From Microbacteriaceae bacterium (GTDB lineage Bacteria > Actinomycetota > Actinomycetes > Actinomycetales > Microbacteriaceae), in NCBI GenBank assembly GCA_947486475.1, contig CANKTR010000001.1, positions 1-64,000 of the forward strand: a DNA stretch of 64,000 bases, written 5' to 3'. A program made the position numbers and the translations under genes. Below the pieces are notes generated by a model. The model worked only from the letters and a program-made list of their open reading frames with translations. It ran no database searches and was not told the DNA's origin. How positions within the stretch are numbered: the first letter of the stretch is position 1; the number at the start of each line of letters is the position of its first letter. Of this stretch, positions 1 through 12,677 are shown piece by piece.

Positions 1-912
1 GTTATCGGAGGACACCACGCGATATTGTTCCACGCCGGACATGATGACGCGGGCGGATTGGAATTCCACGCGGGCATCGTCGAGTTTGGCTTGGCCGCGA
101 TCGAGTTTGCGTTGCGCGCGCGCGAGTGCTGTGTCCCCAGCATACGCCTGGCGTTCGCCGTCGCGGAGTTTGGCGCTACCCGCGTCGAGCTTCGCTTGGC
201 CATCGACGATAGCTGCGCGATTTTCCGCAACGGCCGCTAAACCGCCGTTGACCAGTGCCAACTGAGCTTCAAGGGCGGCGATTTCGTCGGCGAATCCGCC
301 CAATTGTTCGTACTGGGCAATTCCGGCTTCGATCGTGGCTTTGTTGGCGCGAAGTTCCTTGGCCGCCGCCCGCAGTTCAGCGAATCCCTCATCCAATTTC
401 TTCTGGTTTGCTGCGATCTCAACCCGACCGTCTGCGATGTCCTTTCGAGCGTCGACAATCTGCGCCAGTCCGTCCGTTATTTTTTGTTGCCCGCGGTCGA
501 TTTTTCGTTGCCCGTCGGCGAAGTCGGTGGGTGCGTTCGCGACGTCGGCCGCGTTGTCGTCGAGCGTCTGCTGTACCTCAAACGGATCAACCGTGTCGTC
601 CACTGCGGGCAAGTCGTGAACCGTCGCTAGCGCTCGAGAGATGGCGTCTTTTTCGGATTCCGTGAAGGGCGCGCCATCCGACTTGTGGAAGATGACCTGA
701 CCCGCGCCTCGACTGGCGTCCGTGAATTCGGATTGCAAGAGGTCGATTGTTTTTTGCGCGTCGGTCCCGTCGATTGTCATCGCCGTAGAAAAGGTTCCAC
801 CCGCGGTTGCGGCGATTCCGCCGACAATTCCCAGAACGGCGAGCCACGCCACGATGACGGCCCACGCGCGCCGTGCCACAAAGACACCGAGACGGTAAAG
901 GAGTTGGGACAA
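1..912 (-). CDS. MMPL/RND-family membrane transporter, N-terminal part
   Basis: The gene is cut by the window start, and 304 codons are visible. It begins at a TTG with a GGAGG box six bases upstream. An N-terminal membrane helix (about residues 12-35, motif RRAWAVIVAWLAVLGIVGG) is followed by a periplasm-like domain and then a long alanine, lysine, aspartate and glutamine-rich coiled coil from about residue 110 to 290 with repeated DGQ.KLD-type units. This layout (TM1, then a large extracytoplasmic insert with a coiled coil) fits actinobacterial MMPL/YdfJ-type exporters, which move lipids or drugs using the proton gradient. The gene is divergent from a TetR regulator and shares operators with it, so drug- or lipid-inducible export is likely. 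The substrate cannot be told. Confidence 0.75.
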   Translation of the reverse strand, partial: MSQLLYRLGVFVARRAWAVIVAWLAVLGIVGGIAATAGGTFSTAMTIDGTDAQKTIDLLQSEFTDASRGAGQVIFHKSDGAPFTESEKDAISRALATVHDLPAVDDTVDPFEVQQTLDDNAADVANAPTDFADGQRKIDRGQQKITDGLAQIVDARKDIADGRVEIAANQKKLDEGFAELRAAAKELRANKATIEAGIAQYEQLGGFADEIAALEAQLALVNGGLAAVAENRAAIVDGQAKLDAGSAKLRDGERQAYAGDTALARAQRKLDRGQAKLDDARVEFQSARVIMSGVEQYRVVSSDN

Positions 913-929
913 GGAAGACCTCCGCGATT

Positions 930-964
930 ATTGCACTAGTGAATAAAAGTATTGCACTAGTGCA
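930..964. promoter_or_regulatory. Double TetR-type operator
   Basis: The 12-mer ATTGCACTAGTG occurs at 930-941 and again at 951-962, a spacing of 21 bases or two helical turns. The second copy is part of the perfect palindrome TGCACTAGTGCA (953-964). The first copy (932-943) covers the expected transcription start of the transporter, and the second sits between its -35 and -10. The adjacent divergent TetR gene is the obvious ligand. Confidence 0.7.
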
Positions 965-976
965 CAAATGAGTCAA
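948..976 (-). promoter_or_regulatory. Promoter of the MMPL transporter
   Basis: On the minus strand TTGACT (971-976) and AATACT (948-953) are separated by exactly 17 bases, a good sigma-70 type promoter. The perfect palindrome TGCACTAGTGCA fills most of the spacer, which is a classic place for repressor binding. Confidence 0.65.
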
Positions 977-984
977 ATCGGGAG

Positions 985-990
985 TACGCT
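985..990 (+). promoter_or_regulatory. -10 of a leaderless promoter (tetR)
   Basis: TACGCT is followed by exactly six bases and then the GTG start of the TetR gene, so the transcript probably starts at the G of GTG. Confidence 0.5.
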
Positions 991-996
991 AGCGTC

Positions 997-1608
997 GTGA
1001 GCTCCGAGACCGTGACGACCGTGGGCGCCAGCCACGTGCTTGGACGCCGACCCAAATCCACGCCCGTGGAGATTATCCCGGTGGCGTGGGCGCTGTTCGA
1101 AAAAGACGGTTACGAATCGACGACGATGGCGGACATCGCCGACGCCAGCGGAATTTCCCGACGAACCTTGTTCAATTATTTCCCCACCAAAGAAGCAGTC
1201 TTGTACCCCGCGGTGGACGCGTACATGGTCGAATTCACCAAGTGTTTGGTCAATCGGCCGAGCGGAGAGTCCCTCTTCGCGTCACTCGAGCAATCGTTGT
1301 TGCAGTGCCGTGACAAACAGATCGAACTGGAAGAAATGTTCAACCCGGGTCCCGTAGTTCACGCCGCCCGATTGGGAGAATCCGCCATTCGGTACACGCG
1401 TGATCTGTGGGCCAGTGAGATGGAGAAGGCGGTCGCGGTGAAGTTGGGGAACGTGCCGGGCGGCACAGTGATGGCAGGGTTTGTCGGAGCCCTCGCCGCG
1501 CAGATTTGGACCGAGATCACCAAGCAAATGAAAACAGACGGTCCGGGCGCAGACATTAACACCGCTCTCGCGGTGGCGATGACGTCGCTCAAACGCCTCT
1601 TCGCCTAA
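997..1608 (+). CDS. TetR/AcrR family transcriptional regulator
   Basis: A 203-residue protein with the TetR DNA-binding domain near the N terminus: the stretch TTMADIADASGISRRTLFNYF at about residues 42-62 is a textbook helix-turn-helix, followed by the PTKEAVL segment typical of AcrR-like members. The C-terminal ligand-binding half is not diagnostic. The GTG start fits a leaderless transcript. It is divergent from the MMPL transporter, with two palindromic operators between them, so it most likely represses the transporter until a hydrophobic ligand binds. Confidence 0.85.
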   Translation: MSSETVTTVGASHVLGRRPKSTPVEIIPVAWALFEKDGYESTTMADIADASGISRRTLFNYFPTKEAVLYPAVDAYMVEFTKCLVNRPSGESLFASLEQSLLQCRDKQIELEEMFNPGPVVHAARLGESAIRYTRDLWASEMEKAVAVKLGNVPGGTVMAGFVGALAAQIWTEITKQMKTDGPGADINTALAVAMTSLKRLFA

Positions 1609-1633
1609 CAAGCCGCGGCAACGGCAATTCGCG

Positions 1634-2494
1634 CTAGCGCGGCTGCAATGTCACGTTGGGCATGTCCGGGGCGGGAATCCAGCCACCGACGTGGTCCGCG
1701 AACGGCGGATAGGTGTGCAGGTTCCAGTCGAGGCGCATCTGTTCGATTTCGTCGTGATCGCGGCCGATAAAGTTCCACCACATCAGAATCTGTTCCGTGA
1801 ACGGCTCACCGCCGATGATGATGACTGTTCCCTTTCCGGACAACGACAGTGTGTCCTCGCCGACCGGAGAGAACCACAGAGCGCTTTCGGGAACGTCTTC
1901 GCCGTTGGCTGTCACGGTCCCGCCAACGTTGAGCACTCCGTATTCCCACGCGGGGTTGAGCGGAATCGTGCCGGCGGTACCGACCGTCACTTCGGCCCCG
2001 ACCAGCGGGCTGAACACCGTCGCCGATGAATGAGCGTCTCCCCAACGCCCGATGAAAACCGATGCGTGATGGTCGCCGAAGGACACGGTGGGGATGTGGC
2101 CGATGTGTTGGAACGCGGGGGGCATGCCGCGCACCGCATCGGGTAACGCAATCCACAGTTGAACCGCGTGCAACGTGTCCGGACCGAGAAGGCTGCGTTC
2201 GCTGTGGGACACGCCGGAACCCGCGGTCATGAGGTTGAGGCTCCCCGGGGTGATGGTTTGGACCGAGCCCAGGCTGTCGCGGTGGTCCACCGCTCCGTCG
2301 AGTAACCAGGTGACGGTCTGAAGTCCCGCGTGCGGGTGGGCGGCCACCGTCATCCCATCGACCTGTGGGGTCGGGCCGAAATGATCCACGAACACCCACG
2401 CACCGATTTTCCGCAGACGAGCGTGGGGGATTGATCGTCGAACATCAACTTCCGTGCGCGTGGTCAACTTGACGACCCTCGGCTCGATTATCAC
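1634..2494 (-). CDS. Pirin family protein
   Basis: The 286-residue reading from GTG 2494 starts VIIEPRVVKL and contains the pirin cupin signature: FVDHFGP, then HPHAGLQTVTWLLDG, then SVQTITPGSLNLMTAGSGVSHSE. The His and Glu residues in these motifs are the metal ligands of pirins. Some pirins are quercetinases, others are redox sensors; the sequence does not decide. An open frame continues upstream into the SRP RNA, but that extension has no pirin character. The GTG lies six bases after a GATACT -10, suggesting leaderless translation. Confidence 0.85.
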   Translation of the reverse strand: MIIEPRVVKLTTRTEVDVRRSIPHARLRKIGAWVFVDHFGPTPQVDGMTVAAHPHAGLQTVTWLLDGAVDHRDSLGSVQTITPGSLNLMTAGSGVSHSERSLLGPDTLHAVQLWIALPDAVRGMPPAFQHIGHIPTVSFGDHHASVFIGRWGDAHSSATVFSPLVGAEVTVGTAGTIPLNPAWEYGVLNVGGTVTANGEDVPESALWFSPVGEDTLSLSGKGTVIIIGGEPFTEQILMWWNFIGRDHDEIEQMRLDWNLHTYPPFADHVGGWIPAPDMPNVTLQPR

Positions 2495-2500
2495 GAGTCC

Positions 2501-2506
2501 AGTATC
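2501..2506 (-). promoter_or_regulatory. -10 of a leaderless promoter (pirin)
   Basis: Minus-strand GATACT lies exactly six bases before GTG 2494. No Shine-Dalgarno sequence is present. Confidence 0.45.
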
Positions 2507-2544
2507 ACCCCAACAACCAATCGGCAGAGCGCGTACACTGTTCT

Positions 2545-2638
2545 CAGCCCCTCGCGTGGCGCCACCCAGGCCAACTCCCCCAGGTCGGAAACGAAGCAAG
2601 GGTAACCCGGCTCTGGCGGGTGCGCGGGGGGTCTTTTC
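2545..2638 (+). ncRNA. ffs: Signal recognition particle 4.5S RNA (small bacterial SRP RNA)
   Basis: The conserved apical loop motif CAGGTCGGAAACGAAGCA (2581-2598) is the SRP-RNA domain IV signature bound by Ffh. The flanks pair: CCCCTCGCG near the 5' end matches CGCGGGGGG near the 3' end, and CACCCAGGCC can face GGCTCTGGCGGGTG, forming the long hairpin expected. A run of T follows (TCTTTT). A -10-like TACACT lies at 2534-2539. The position directly upstream of dnaX is usual in Actinobacteria. The exact ends are uncertain by a few bases. Confidence 0.88.
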
Positions 2639-2714
2639 GCTCCCACCCATCGCGCTCGACCGGTCGAAATAGACCCTCTGCTCGCGCCGCCCAGAGAAAG
2701 TCGGTGGGTGCGGG

Positions 2715-2720
2715 TAATCT
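2715..2720 (+). promoter_or_regulatory. -10 of a leaderless promoter (dnaX)
   Basis: TAATCT is followed by exactly six bases and then GTG 2727. Confidence 0.5.
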
Positions 2721-2726
2721 CAAGGG

Positions 2727-4538
2727 GTGGCAGTCGCTCTTTATCGTCGGTATCGACCGGAATCGTTCGATGAACTCATCGGACAATCCCAGGTCACGGA
2801 CCCGCTGCGCGCCGCCCTCCGCCAAAACCGCGCGAATCATGCGTATCTGTTTTCAGGACCGCGCGGTTGCGGCAAGACGACGTCCGCTCGAATCCTGGCT
2901 CGGTGCCTCAATTGTGCTGAAGGTCCGACTGACACCCCGTGCGGAAAGTGTGACAGCTGCGTCGAATTGTCCCGAGACGGTTCGGGGTCGCTCGACGTCG
3001 TCGAAATCGACGCCGCGAGCCACAACGGGGTCGATGACGCACGCGAACTGCGCGAACGAGCCGGGTTTGCCCCCGCGCGTGACCGGTACAAGATTTTCAT
3101 CCTCGATGAAGCCCACATGGTCACCCAACAGGGTTTCAATGCTTTGCTCAAGATCGTCGAGGAACCACCGGAGCACGTCAAGTTCATTTTCGCGACGACC
3201 GAGCCGGAAAAAGTGATTGGGACAATTCGCTCTCGCACTCATCACTACCCGTTCCGCCTTGTTCCCCCCGCGGTCATGCTCGACTACGTCGCGGAACTCT
3301 GTGTTCAGGAAAAAGTGACCGTGGAGGACGGCGTTCTGCCATTGGTTATTCGTGCCGGCGGGGGTTCGGTGCGCGACACGCTGTCGCTGCTCGACCAAAT
3401 CATCGCGGGTTCCGACAACGCGGTCGTCACCCGTGAGCGAACCAACAACCTCCTCGGCTACACCCCGGGTGAACTTCTCGACGAGAGCATCGAAGCAATC
3501 GGCCGGGCGGACGCCGCGCACGCCTTTTCCGCGATTGACCGCGTAATTCAAACCGGCAATGACCCCCGCCGTTTTGTCGAGGACGTCCTCGAACGTTTCC
3601 GGGATCTCGTCATCGTGAACGCGACGGGAACCGGTGCTGCGGCGGTGCTGCGCGGTGTCCCGCAGGACGAGATTGTTCGGATGTCCGCTCTCGCTGAATT
3701 GTTCGGCGGTCCAGCACTCTCGAGAGCGGCCGATATCGTGAACGCCGCACTGACCGGAATGACCGGAACAACGCCTCCCCGCATCCACCTCGAACTCATG
3801 GTTGCCCGATTGTTGACCGAGTTGTCGGACGGTCCAGCGGAAACTCGAGCCGTTGCTGCGCCCGTGGTGGCTGCGCCCGTGGTGGCTGCGCCCGTGGTGG
3901 CCGCTGACTCTGCGCCGCCGACTCCCGTTGCCGCCGCAGGGTCACTTGCCGAGCTCATAGAGGTCTGGCCCGCCATCTTGGAAGAACTTCAATCCTCCAA
4001 AGGGTCGTGGCTGGTCATCAACTCTGCTCGCCCGGCGTCACTCGAGGGCGACGTTCTCACCCTCGAATTCGCCGACCAGCAGTGGGTCGAGCGCTTCAAA
4101 GAAAAATCCGAGAGCGGTCCCGCGGTTTACGAGGACTTGCGCGAGGCGATTGTCGGTGCCCTCGGGGTTCGATTGCGTTTCGTGCCGCGTGTGGGAATGG
4201 CAGCCGCCACCGCCACGCCGCCCTCTCCCGGCCCATCGCCCGCTCCGAGTGAAGCCGCGACTGCGGCGCCCACCCATTCCGAAACCACAATTGCGGACGA
4301 TGCCCCCACGACAAAAATGGAACCGGTGATTCCCGTCGCGGGCACGACACCGGATACACCAGCGCAATCGATACCGAAACCCGATGAAGAACAACGCGGC
4401 GAATCGGTGGTCCGCGATGTCTTGGGCGCAAAGTTGATTGCCACAATCGACGACGCAGCGGCACCCATCAGCCGGACCGCACCAGCAGAGGACGGCCTTG
4501 CCATCTTCGATGTCGACCCTTCACCCGAAAAAGACTGA
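2727..4538 (+). CDS. dnaX: DNA polymerase III subunits gamma and tau
   Basis: A 603-residue clamp-loader ATPase. The start reads [20 protein letters not shown], the standard DnaX N terminus. Walker A is GPRGCGKTT at 44-52, the zinc-binding cysteines lie at about 60-78, and Walker B with the DEAH-like ILDEAHMVT follows at about 125. Sensor and lid regions are intact. After about residue 370 the protein turns Ala/Pro rich, including three tandem APVVA units encoded by a 15-base tandem repeat near 3858-3902; this is the tau linker. No slippery frameshift signal was evident. Two bases separate it from recR, so the two are co-transcribed. Confidence 0.97.
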   Translation: MAVALYRRYRPESFDELIGQSQVTDPLRAALRQNRANHAYLFSGPRGCGKTTSARILARCLNCAEGPTDTPCGKCDSCVELSRDGSGSLDVVEIDAASHNGVDDARELRERAGFAPARDRYKIFILDEAHMVTQQGFNALLKIVEEPPEHVKFIFATTEPEKVIGTIRSRTHHYPFRLVPPAVMLDYVAELCVQEKVTVEDGVLPLVIRAGGGSVRDTLSLLDQIIAGSDNAVVTRERTNNLLGYTPGELLDESIEAIGRADAAHAFSAIDRVIQTGNDPRRFVEDVLERFRDLVIVNATGTGAAAVLRGVPQDEIVRMSALAELFGGPALSRAADIVNAALTGMTGTTPPRIHLELMVARLLTELSDGPAETRAVAAPVVAAPVVAAPVVAADSAPPTPVAAAGSLAELIEVWPAILEELQSSKGSWLVINSARPASLEGDVLTLEFADQQWVERFKEKSESGPAVYEDLREAIVGALGVRLRFVPRVGMAAATATPPSPGPSPAPSEAATAAPTHSETTIADDAPTTKMEPVIPVAGTTPDTPAQSIPKPDEEQRGESVVRDVLGAKLIATIDDAAAPISRTAPAEDGLAIFDVDPSPEKD

Positions 4539-4540
4539 CA

Positions 4541-5143
4541 ATGTACGAGGGAATTCTGCAGGAACTAATCGACGAATTTGGGCGTCTTCCCGGGATCGGC
4601 CCGAAATCGGCACAACGCATCGCGTTCCACATCATTCAAACCGAGTCCTTTGACCCGACTCGCTTAGCCGAGCTCTTGCACACGGTCCGCGCGAGCGTGC
4701 GGTTCTGCGCGGTCTGCGGAAACGTGTCGCAGGACGACGAGTGTGCGATCTGCCGGGACCCGCGACGTCGTCGGGACCAGATTTGTGTGGTCGAAGAGGC
4801 GAAAGACGTCGTCGCGATCGAACGCACTCGTGAATTCGCGGGTCTGTATCACGTGCTGGGTGGCGCGATCAGCCCGATCGATGGCATCGGGCCCGATCAG
4901 TTGCGCATTGCGCCCCTCCTCGAGCGATTGCGGGACACCTCGATTACGGAAATCATTTTGGCCATGGACCCGAACGTCGAAGGCGAAGCGACAGCGACGT
5001 ATCTGTCCCGTCTGATCGGGCCGCTGGGGATCATCGTGACGCGCCTTGCGAGCGGATTGCCGGTCGGTGGCGATCTCGAATACGCCGACGAAATAACGCT
5101 GGGGCGCGCTCTTGAAGGTCGCACTCGAATCACCCAGAACTAA
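4541..5143 (+). CDS. recR: Recombination mediator protein RecR
   Basis: 200 residues, the standard RecR length. In order: the N-terminal helix-hairpin-helix ([19 protein letters not shown]), a C4 zinc finger ([16 protein letters not shown]), and a Toprim domain ([26 protein letters not shown], then [17 protein letters not shown]). RecR works with RecF and RecO to load RecA at gaps. It follows dnaX by two bases, an arrangement common across bacteria. Confidence 0.97.
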   Translation: MYEGILQELIDEFGRLPGIGPKSAQRIAFHIIQTESFDPTRLAELLHTVRASVRFCAVCGNVSQDDECAICRDPRRRRDQICVVEEAKDVVAIERTREFAGLYHVLGGAISPIDGIGPDQLRIAPLLERLRDTSITEIILAMDPNVEGEATATYLSRLIGPLGIIVTRLASGLPVGGDLEYADEITLGRALEGRTRITQN

Positions 5144-5218
5144 ATTTCACTAAGATTGGGCGGAACGGTGGGCAACGGCGCGACCACCGAGACTTGTCCT
5201 TCTACCGAGAGAAAATCC

Positions 5219-8318
<3,100 letters not shown>

Positions 8319-8340
8319 ATCGTCAGCCTACTGGCGTGGA

Positions 8341-8346
8341 TAAGAT
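8341..8346 (+). promoter_or_regulatory. -10 of a leaderless promoter (mqo)
   Basis: TAAGAT is followed by exactly six bases and then GTG 8353. Confidence 0.5.
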
Positions 8347-8352
8347 GGACTC

Positions 8353-9822
8353 GTGACCAAGGTATTAGACGTCGTTCTCGTGGGTGGGGGCATCATGAGT
8401 GCCACGCTCGGCTCGTTGCTTCGTCGGCTTGAACCAGACTGGTCAATCGCGCTGTTCGAGCGCGGGCACAGAATTGCGCCAGAGTCGACAGACCCCTGGA
8501 ACAACGCGGGCACCGGCCACTCGGCGTTGTGCGAATTGAACTACACCCCCGAAGCGGCCGACGGTTCCGTCGCGGTGTCGAGCGCGGTTAAGGTCAATGA
8601 AGAATTTCAGTTGTCCCGCGAATATTGGTCGGCACTGGTCGAAGACGGAACGATCCCTGATCCGCGGGCGTTTCTCGTCCCCGTTCCTCACATCGCGTTC
8701 GTCTGGGGTGCGGCGAATGTCGCCTATCTCAAGGCCCGACACGACGCGTTGAAGGACCACCCGTTGTTCCCCGGTTCCGAATTCACCGATGACCCGCGCG
8801 TGATTCATCAGTGGGCGCCTCTCGTAATGCCGGGACGGTCCAAGGACGAGCCCGTTGCGGCGACGCGGTTTCTCAATGGAACGGACATTAACTTCGGCGC
8901 CCTCACCACGATTTTGGTCGATTCCTTTGCTGGACCGAAAACCGATGTCCGCATCAACCATCCGGTGCAATCAATCCGGCGGCGCAAGGACGGTTTGTGG
9001 GCTGTCTCGGTTCGCAATCGAATCGGCGGCACCCCGGCGACCGTGCTCGCAAAGTTCGTTTTCGTCGGTGCAGGCGGTCATGCGCTCAATTTGCTGCAAC
9101 GCGCGGGCATTCCCGAAATCCGCGGTTTCGCCGGCTTCCCGGTGTCGGGGCAGTTCTATCGATGTGACATCCCCGAGGTCGTTGCGCGACACAACGCGAA
9201 GGTCTACGGCAAGGCGGCGGTAGGCGCTCCGCCCATGTCGGTCCCTCACCTCGACACTCGGGTGGTCGACGGTCAGTCCAGCCTGTTGTTCGGCCCATAT
9301 GCGGGTTTCACCCCGAAGTTCTTGAAGGCCGGTTCGTGGTGGGACCTCCCGAGGTCGATTCGCCCCGGAAACCTCATCCCCATGTTGGCGGTGGCGGCGA
9401 CCAATTTCGGACTCGTCAAATATCTCGCGACCGAGATTTTCGCGGGGCGCGCAAAGCGCCTAAAAGCCCTTCGGGAGTATTTCCCGGACGCTAACCCCGC
9501 CGACTGGTACGGCTATTCCGCCGGGCAGCGTGTTCAGGTGATCGCGAAAGACGACACCAAGGGCGGCGTGCTGAAGTTTGGTACCGAGGTCGTCGCCCAC
9601 AAAGACGGATCAATCGCGGGATTGTTGGGCGCATCGCCCGGAGCATCGACATCAGTCGCCGCGATGCTCGACGTGCTCGCACGGTGTTTCCCCGCGCATC
9701 AAAGCGCCTGGGCGCCGAAATTGGCAAAGCTTGTTCCGTCATACGGAAAGTCCCTGTCAACGGACGCGGCGGCTGCACGCACGTCGCTCAAGCGCACAGC
9801 CGCCGTTCTCGGCATCCGTTAA
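8353..9822 (+). CDS. mqo: Malate:quinone oxidoreductase
   Basis: 489 residues. FAD-dependent peripheral membrane enzyme that oxidises malate to oxaloacetate and passes electrons to the quinone pool. The N terminus has the dinucleotide-binding VVLVGGGIMSATLG, then the Mqo-specific PWNNAGTGHSALCELNYTP and the C-terminal LLGASPGASTSVAAMLDVL. The GTG start fits a leaderless transcript. Its stop overlaps the convergent FN3 gene by four bases. Confidence 0.96.
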   Translation: MTKVLDVVLVGGGIMSATLGSLLRRLEPDWSIALFERGHRIAPESTDPWNNAGTGHSALCELNYTPEAADGSVAVSSAVKVNEEFQLSREYWSALVEDGTIPDPRAFLVPVPHIAFVWGAANVAYLKARHDALKDHPLFPGSEFTDDPRVIHQWAPLVMPGRSKDEPVAATRFLNGTDINFGALTTILVDSFAGPKTDVRINHPVQSIRRRKDGLWAVSVRNRIGGTPATVLAKFVFVGAGGHALNLLQRAGIPEIRGFAGFPVSGQFYRCDIPEVVARHNAKVYGKAAVGAPPMSVPHLDTRVVDGQSSLLFGPYAGFTPKFLKAGSWWDLPRSIRPGNLIPMLAVAATNFGLVKYLATEIFAGRAKRLKALREYFPDANPADWYGYSAGQRVQVIAKDDTKGGVLKFGTEVVAHKDGSIAGLLGASPGASTSVAAMLDVLARCFPAHQSAWAPKLAKLVPSYGKSLSTDAAAARTSLKRTAAVLGIR

Positions 9823-12596
9823 CCCCGTAGAACGCGTATCGCCTCGGACGGCGGGGACTCACCCGCACTGTTGACGGCAATCACGCGGACGTAGAGGTTT
9901 CCGCGGCGAGGTTTCCGCATTTCGATCTGCGCGATTGTCGAGGTGGTATCGGGCCATACCGTGAATTCCCGGTTCTTGTAACGGCTCGCCTGCACGATGT
10001 AATCGATGATCGGCGCGCCTCGCGGGTCTCTGATGGACCATCCCACGATCACCTTTTTCCGATTGTCCGTGATGACGGTGACGTTGACGGGCGAATCGGG
10101 GCGACTCACGGTCGGTGGTGGGTCTACGACGGGTGGGTCTACGACGGGTGGGTCTACGGCGGGTGGTGAGACGGGCGTCCCGAACGATTGTGCAGACGCG
10201 ACGCCTTCGCCCACGGTGTTGATCGACGAGACCGTGACGCGGTGTTCGATGCCGTTGGTTAAACCCGCCACAGTTATGCGGGTGTCTGTCGCCGCGAATT
10301 CAGCAACAACCATCGCCTCGTGCCAGATTCGAACGCGATATCCCGTGACGGCGTCTCCGCCGTGGTTCAATGGCGGCGACCATTCAAGGGACAACCCGCC
10401 GTCCGTCGCCACCACACTCAGGATGTTTGGCGCATCGGGAATCGTTGCCGGAGTCACCTCTGCGGGTTCCGATTCGATGCTTTCCCCAACCGAATTAACC
10501 GCACTGACCGTGACGGCGTAGGTCGCGCCGTTGTCAAGCCCGTGAATGGCGAACGGCGATCCCGTCGCGACAAGGTTCGTCGGGTTGTCGCCCGCTTTGC
10601 GGAGGGTGATTCGGTAGGAGGTGATGGCGTCTCCTCCGTCGTCGGCGGAGGGTTCCCAGGAGACGATGGTCCCTGCGTTGCCCCGTTGCGCGATAATCGC
10701 CACTGGCGCACCGGGAATCGTCGCCGGCGTGAAGCGCATGCTGGCCGACGGGGCACTCGTTCCGACGCTGTTTTCAGCGACAATGACGACGTCGTACGGA
10801 TGTCCGTTCGCAAGACCAGTAACGGTGATGGACGTGTCGCTCGTTGTCGATTCCGACACGAGGTTCGTGCCTTGGAGGACTCGGACCAGGTAGGACACGA
10901 CACGGTCGCCACCGTCATCTGATGGTGGATCCCAGGCAATGACGGCCCCCTGGCTCATCCGTCGAACTGATTCGATGTGAGGCGCGTGGGGCGTCGTCGC
11001 GGGTGTCACCGCAGCGCTCGGATCGGAGGGTTGTGAATAGCCCACCGAATTTAGTGCAACGACGCTCACGGTTTGGGCAATGCCATTGGTCAATCCCGAA
11101 ATTGTGCAGGTGTGCGTGACCGACTCGCAAGTCCGTCCGCTGGGCGACGCCGTGGCGCGGAATCCGATAATCGGCGAACCACCGCTGTCGCGGGGTGTCC
11201 ACGAAACCGCGATAGCCGAGTTTCCCCGGGTGGTCTGCAACCCCGTTGGTGCCTCGGGGACGGTTCGCGGCGTCCCGGCCGAGCTCGCTGCCCTGCTGAC
11301 TCCCGCCGCGGATCGCGCGGTGACCGAGATTGTGTAGGAGGTTCCGTTTCGAAGACCACGGATCGTGCACGCCGATCCGTTTGCCGTGCACGATGCGGTG
11401 GAAGCACCAGCGGTGGCGGTGGCGGTGTAGTCGAGAATCGGTTCGATTGACCCGCCGGAACTCCACGACACAGTGAGTGATGAATCCGAGTGGTTAACGC
11501 CGATGATTACGGGGGCGTTTGGTTCGGGGGCAACGGTGAACGTCTCCACACCGCGTGTGCTCCCGAACCCCGCGGCGAGGGTTCGTCCGAACAACAGCAA
11601 CGACCTGACCGAGGAACCAGCGCTGAGTTGTGTGGTGCCCATGCGGCTCAAATCGCTGGCGCGAAACGAGGCGATCCTCGGCCCTGCTGCACTGTCGGTT
11701 GTGGCGTATAGCGTGCCGGTTGATTCGTCGAAGGCAAGATTACGAGCCCCCGCCTCTCCCGCGTTCAAGGTGGCGAAGCCGACGACGGTTCGGGTGGGGA
11801 TATCAATCGCCGTGATTCGACCCGGGGTCGCATTGGTACCGAGGTAGGCGGTGTTGCCTACGACCATTGGATCCAGAAGCGTCGGCGTGCCCACCGCGAG
11901 TGAATACACGTTCCCGACAACGAGTCGGTTCCGACTCACGGAGACCAATTTGACGGGATTTGTGTTGACCGCCGCCAGCACATCGTTGTCGCCGGGGATG
12001 AGGGCCGTGATTTCCTTGAGTCCCGCGCCCAGCTTGGAACTGAATTCCAACGAACCCGTGGCTGACTCGAACTTCATAACCTTGGCTGGATTCTCGTTGG
12101 TGCCGATGATGTAGGAATTGCCCATGGTGTTGAACATCAACGCCTGAATATTGTTTTCATCGGCCTCCAGTGTCCGGGTGGCTATTCGAGTCCCGGTGGC
12201 CAAATCAAAGGTGATGATTCGGTTGCCGGCACCCGCGCGGCGTGCGCTGAAAATCGCCAAATTGGATAGTGGTGAATAGGACGCAGCAATCGATCCTTGG
12301 TCCCCCGTGGAGATTTCTTTCGTGACGAATTGGAGTGTGTTTCGATTTCTCGAAATCAAGGTTCCCACGGACGACCCTGTCGTGCCGTAGGCCCATTCCG
12401 TTCCTGTGGCGTCGACCACCCAGGGTGAGTCGATGATGATTCCTGTTGGAGCGCCGGTTGCCGTCAGGCTGCCGGGAGACGCGATTGTGGCGTGTGCATG
12501 ATGCGCCGGCCACAGTGGCAAACTCAGCGACGAGGCGATTATGATCAGAATTTCGCCGATTAAAATGAGGCTCTGGCGGGTTTTTGAATGTGTCAT
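9819..12596 (-). CDS. Secreted protein with a beta-propeller-like N-terminal half and six fibronectin type III domains
   Basis: 925 residues from ATG 12596, chosen because it opens a signal peptide (MTHSKTRQSLILIGEILII, cut near AHA about residue 31); the upstream open frame overlaps dtxR and is unlikely. Residues about 40-380 contain repeated units with VxSxxRNRL, ITAIDIPTRTVVG and ASFRASDLSR motifs that look like a propeller. Six FN3 domains follow, each with the W.P...GG..I..Y core and NSVG ending. A VDPPVVDPP spacer precedes the last. There is no sortase signal or C-terminal helix, so it is probably released or wall associated. Function unknown. Confidence 0.8.
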   Translation of the reverse strand: MTHSKTRQSLILIGEILIIIASSLSLPLWPAHHAHATIASPGSLTATGAPTGIIIDSPWVVDATGTEWAYGTTGSSVGTLISRNRNTLQFVTKEISTGDQGSIAASYSPLSNLAIFSARRAGAGNRIITFDLATGTRIATRTLEADENNIQALMFNTMGNSYIIGTNENPAKVMKFESATGSLEFSSKLGAGLKEITALIPGDNDVLAAVNTNPVKLVSVSRNRLVVGNVYSLAVGTPTLLDPMVVGNTAYLGTNATPGRITAIDIPTRTVVGFATLNAGEAGARNLAFDESTGTLYATTDSAAGPRIASFRASDLSRMGTTQLSAGSSVRSLLLFGRTLAAGFGSTRGVETFTVAPEPNAPVIIGVNHSDSSLTVSWSSGGSIEPILDYTATATAGASTASCTANGSACTIRGLRNGTSYTISVTARSAAGVSRAASSAGTPRTVPEAPTGLQTTRGNSAIAVSWTPRDSGGSPIIGFRATASPSGRTCESVTHTCTISGLTNGIAQTVSVVALNSVGYSQPSDPSAAVTPATTPHAPHIESVRRMSQGAVIAWDPPSDDGGDRVVSYLVRVLQGTNLVSESTTSDTSITVTGLANGHPYDVVIVAENSVGTSAPSASMRFTPATIPGAPVAIIAQRGNAGTIVSWEPSADDGGDAITSYRITLRKAGDNPTNLVATGSPFAIHGLDNGATYAVTVSAVNSVGESIESEPAEVTPATIPDAPNILSVVATDGGLSLEWSPPLNHGGDAVTGYRVRIWHEAMVVAEFAATDTRITVAGLTNGIEHRVTVSSINTVGEGVASAQSFGTPVSPPAVDPPVVDPPVVDPPPTVSRPDSPVNVTVITDNRKKVIVGWSIRDPRGAPIIDYIVQASRYKNREFTVWPDTTSTIAQIEMRKPRRGNLYVRVIAVNSAGESPPSEAIRVLRG

Positions 12597-12677
12597 GGGA
12601 AATAACTCACCACTCCACAAATCTTCGTGCGCCGAATTATCCACAGCGGGCGGTAATTTTGTCGAAGGAGGGTTGAC

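Noticed and set aside
1611..1644. Inverted repeat AGCCGCG/CGCGGCT after tetR
   Set aside because: A long loop, no T-run, and its right arm is inside the pirin coding region.
2727..4538. Programmed frameshift producing DnaX gamma
   Set aside because: No A-rich slippery heptamer with a following hairpin was seen in the linker region.
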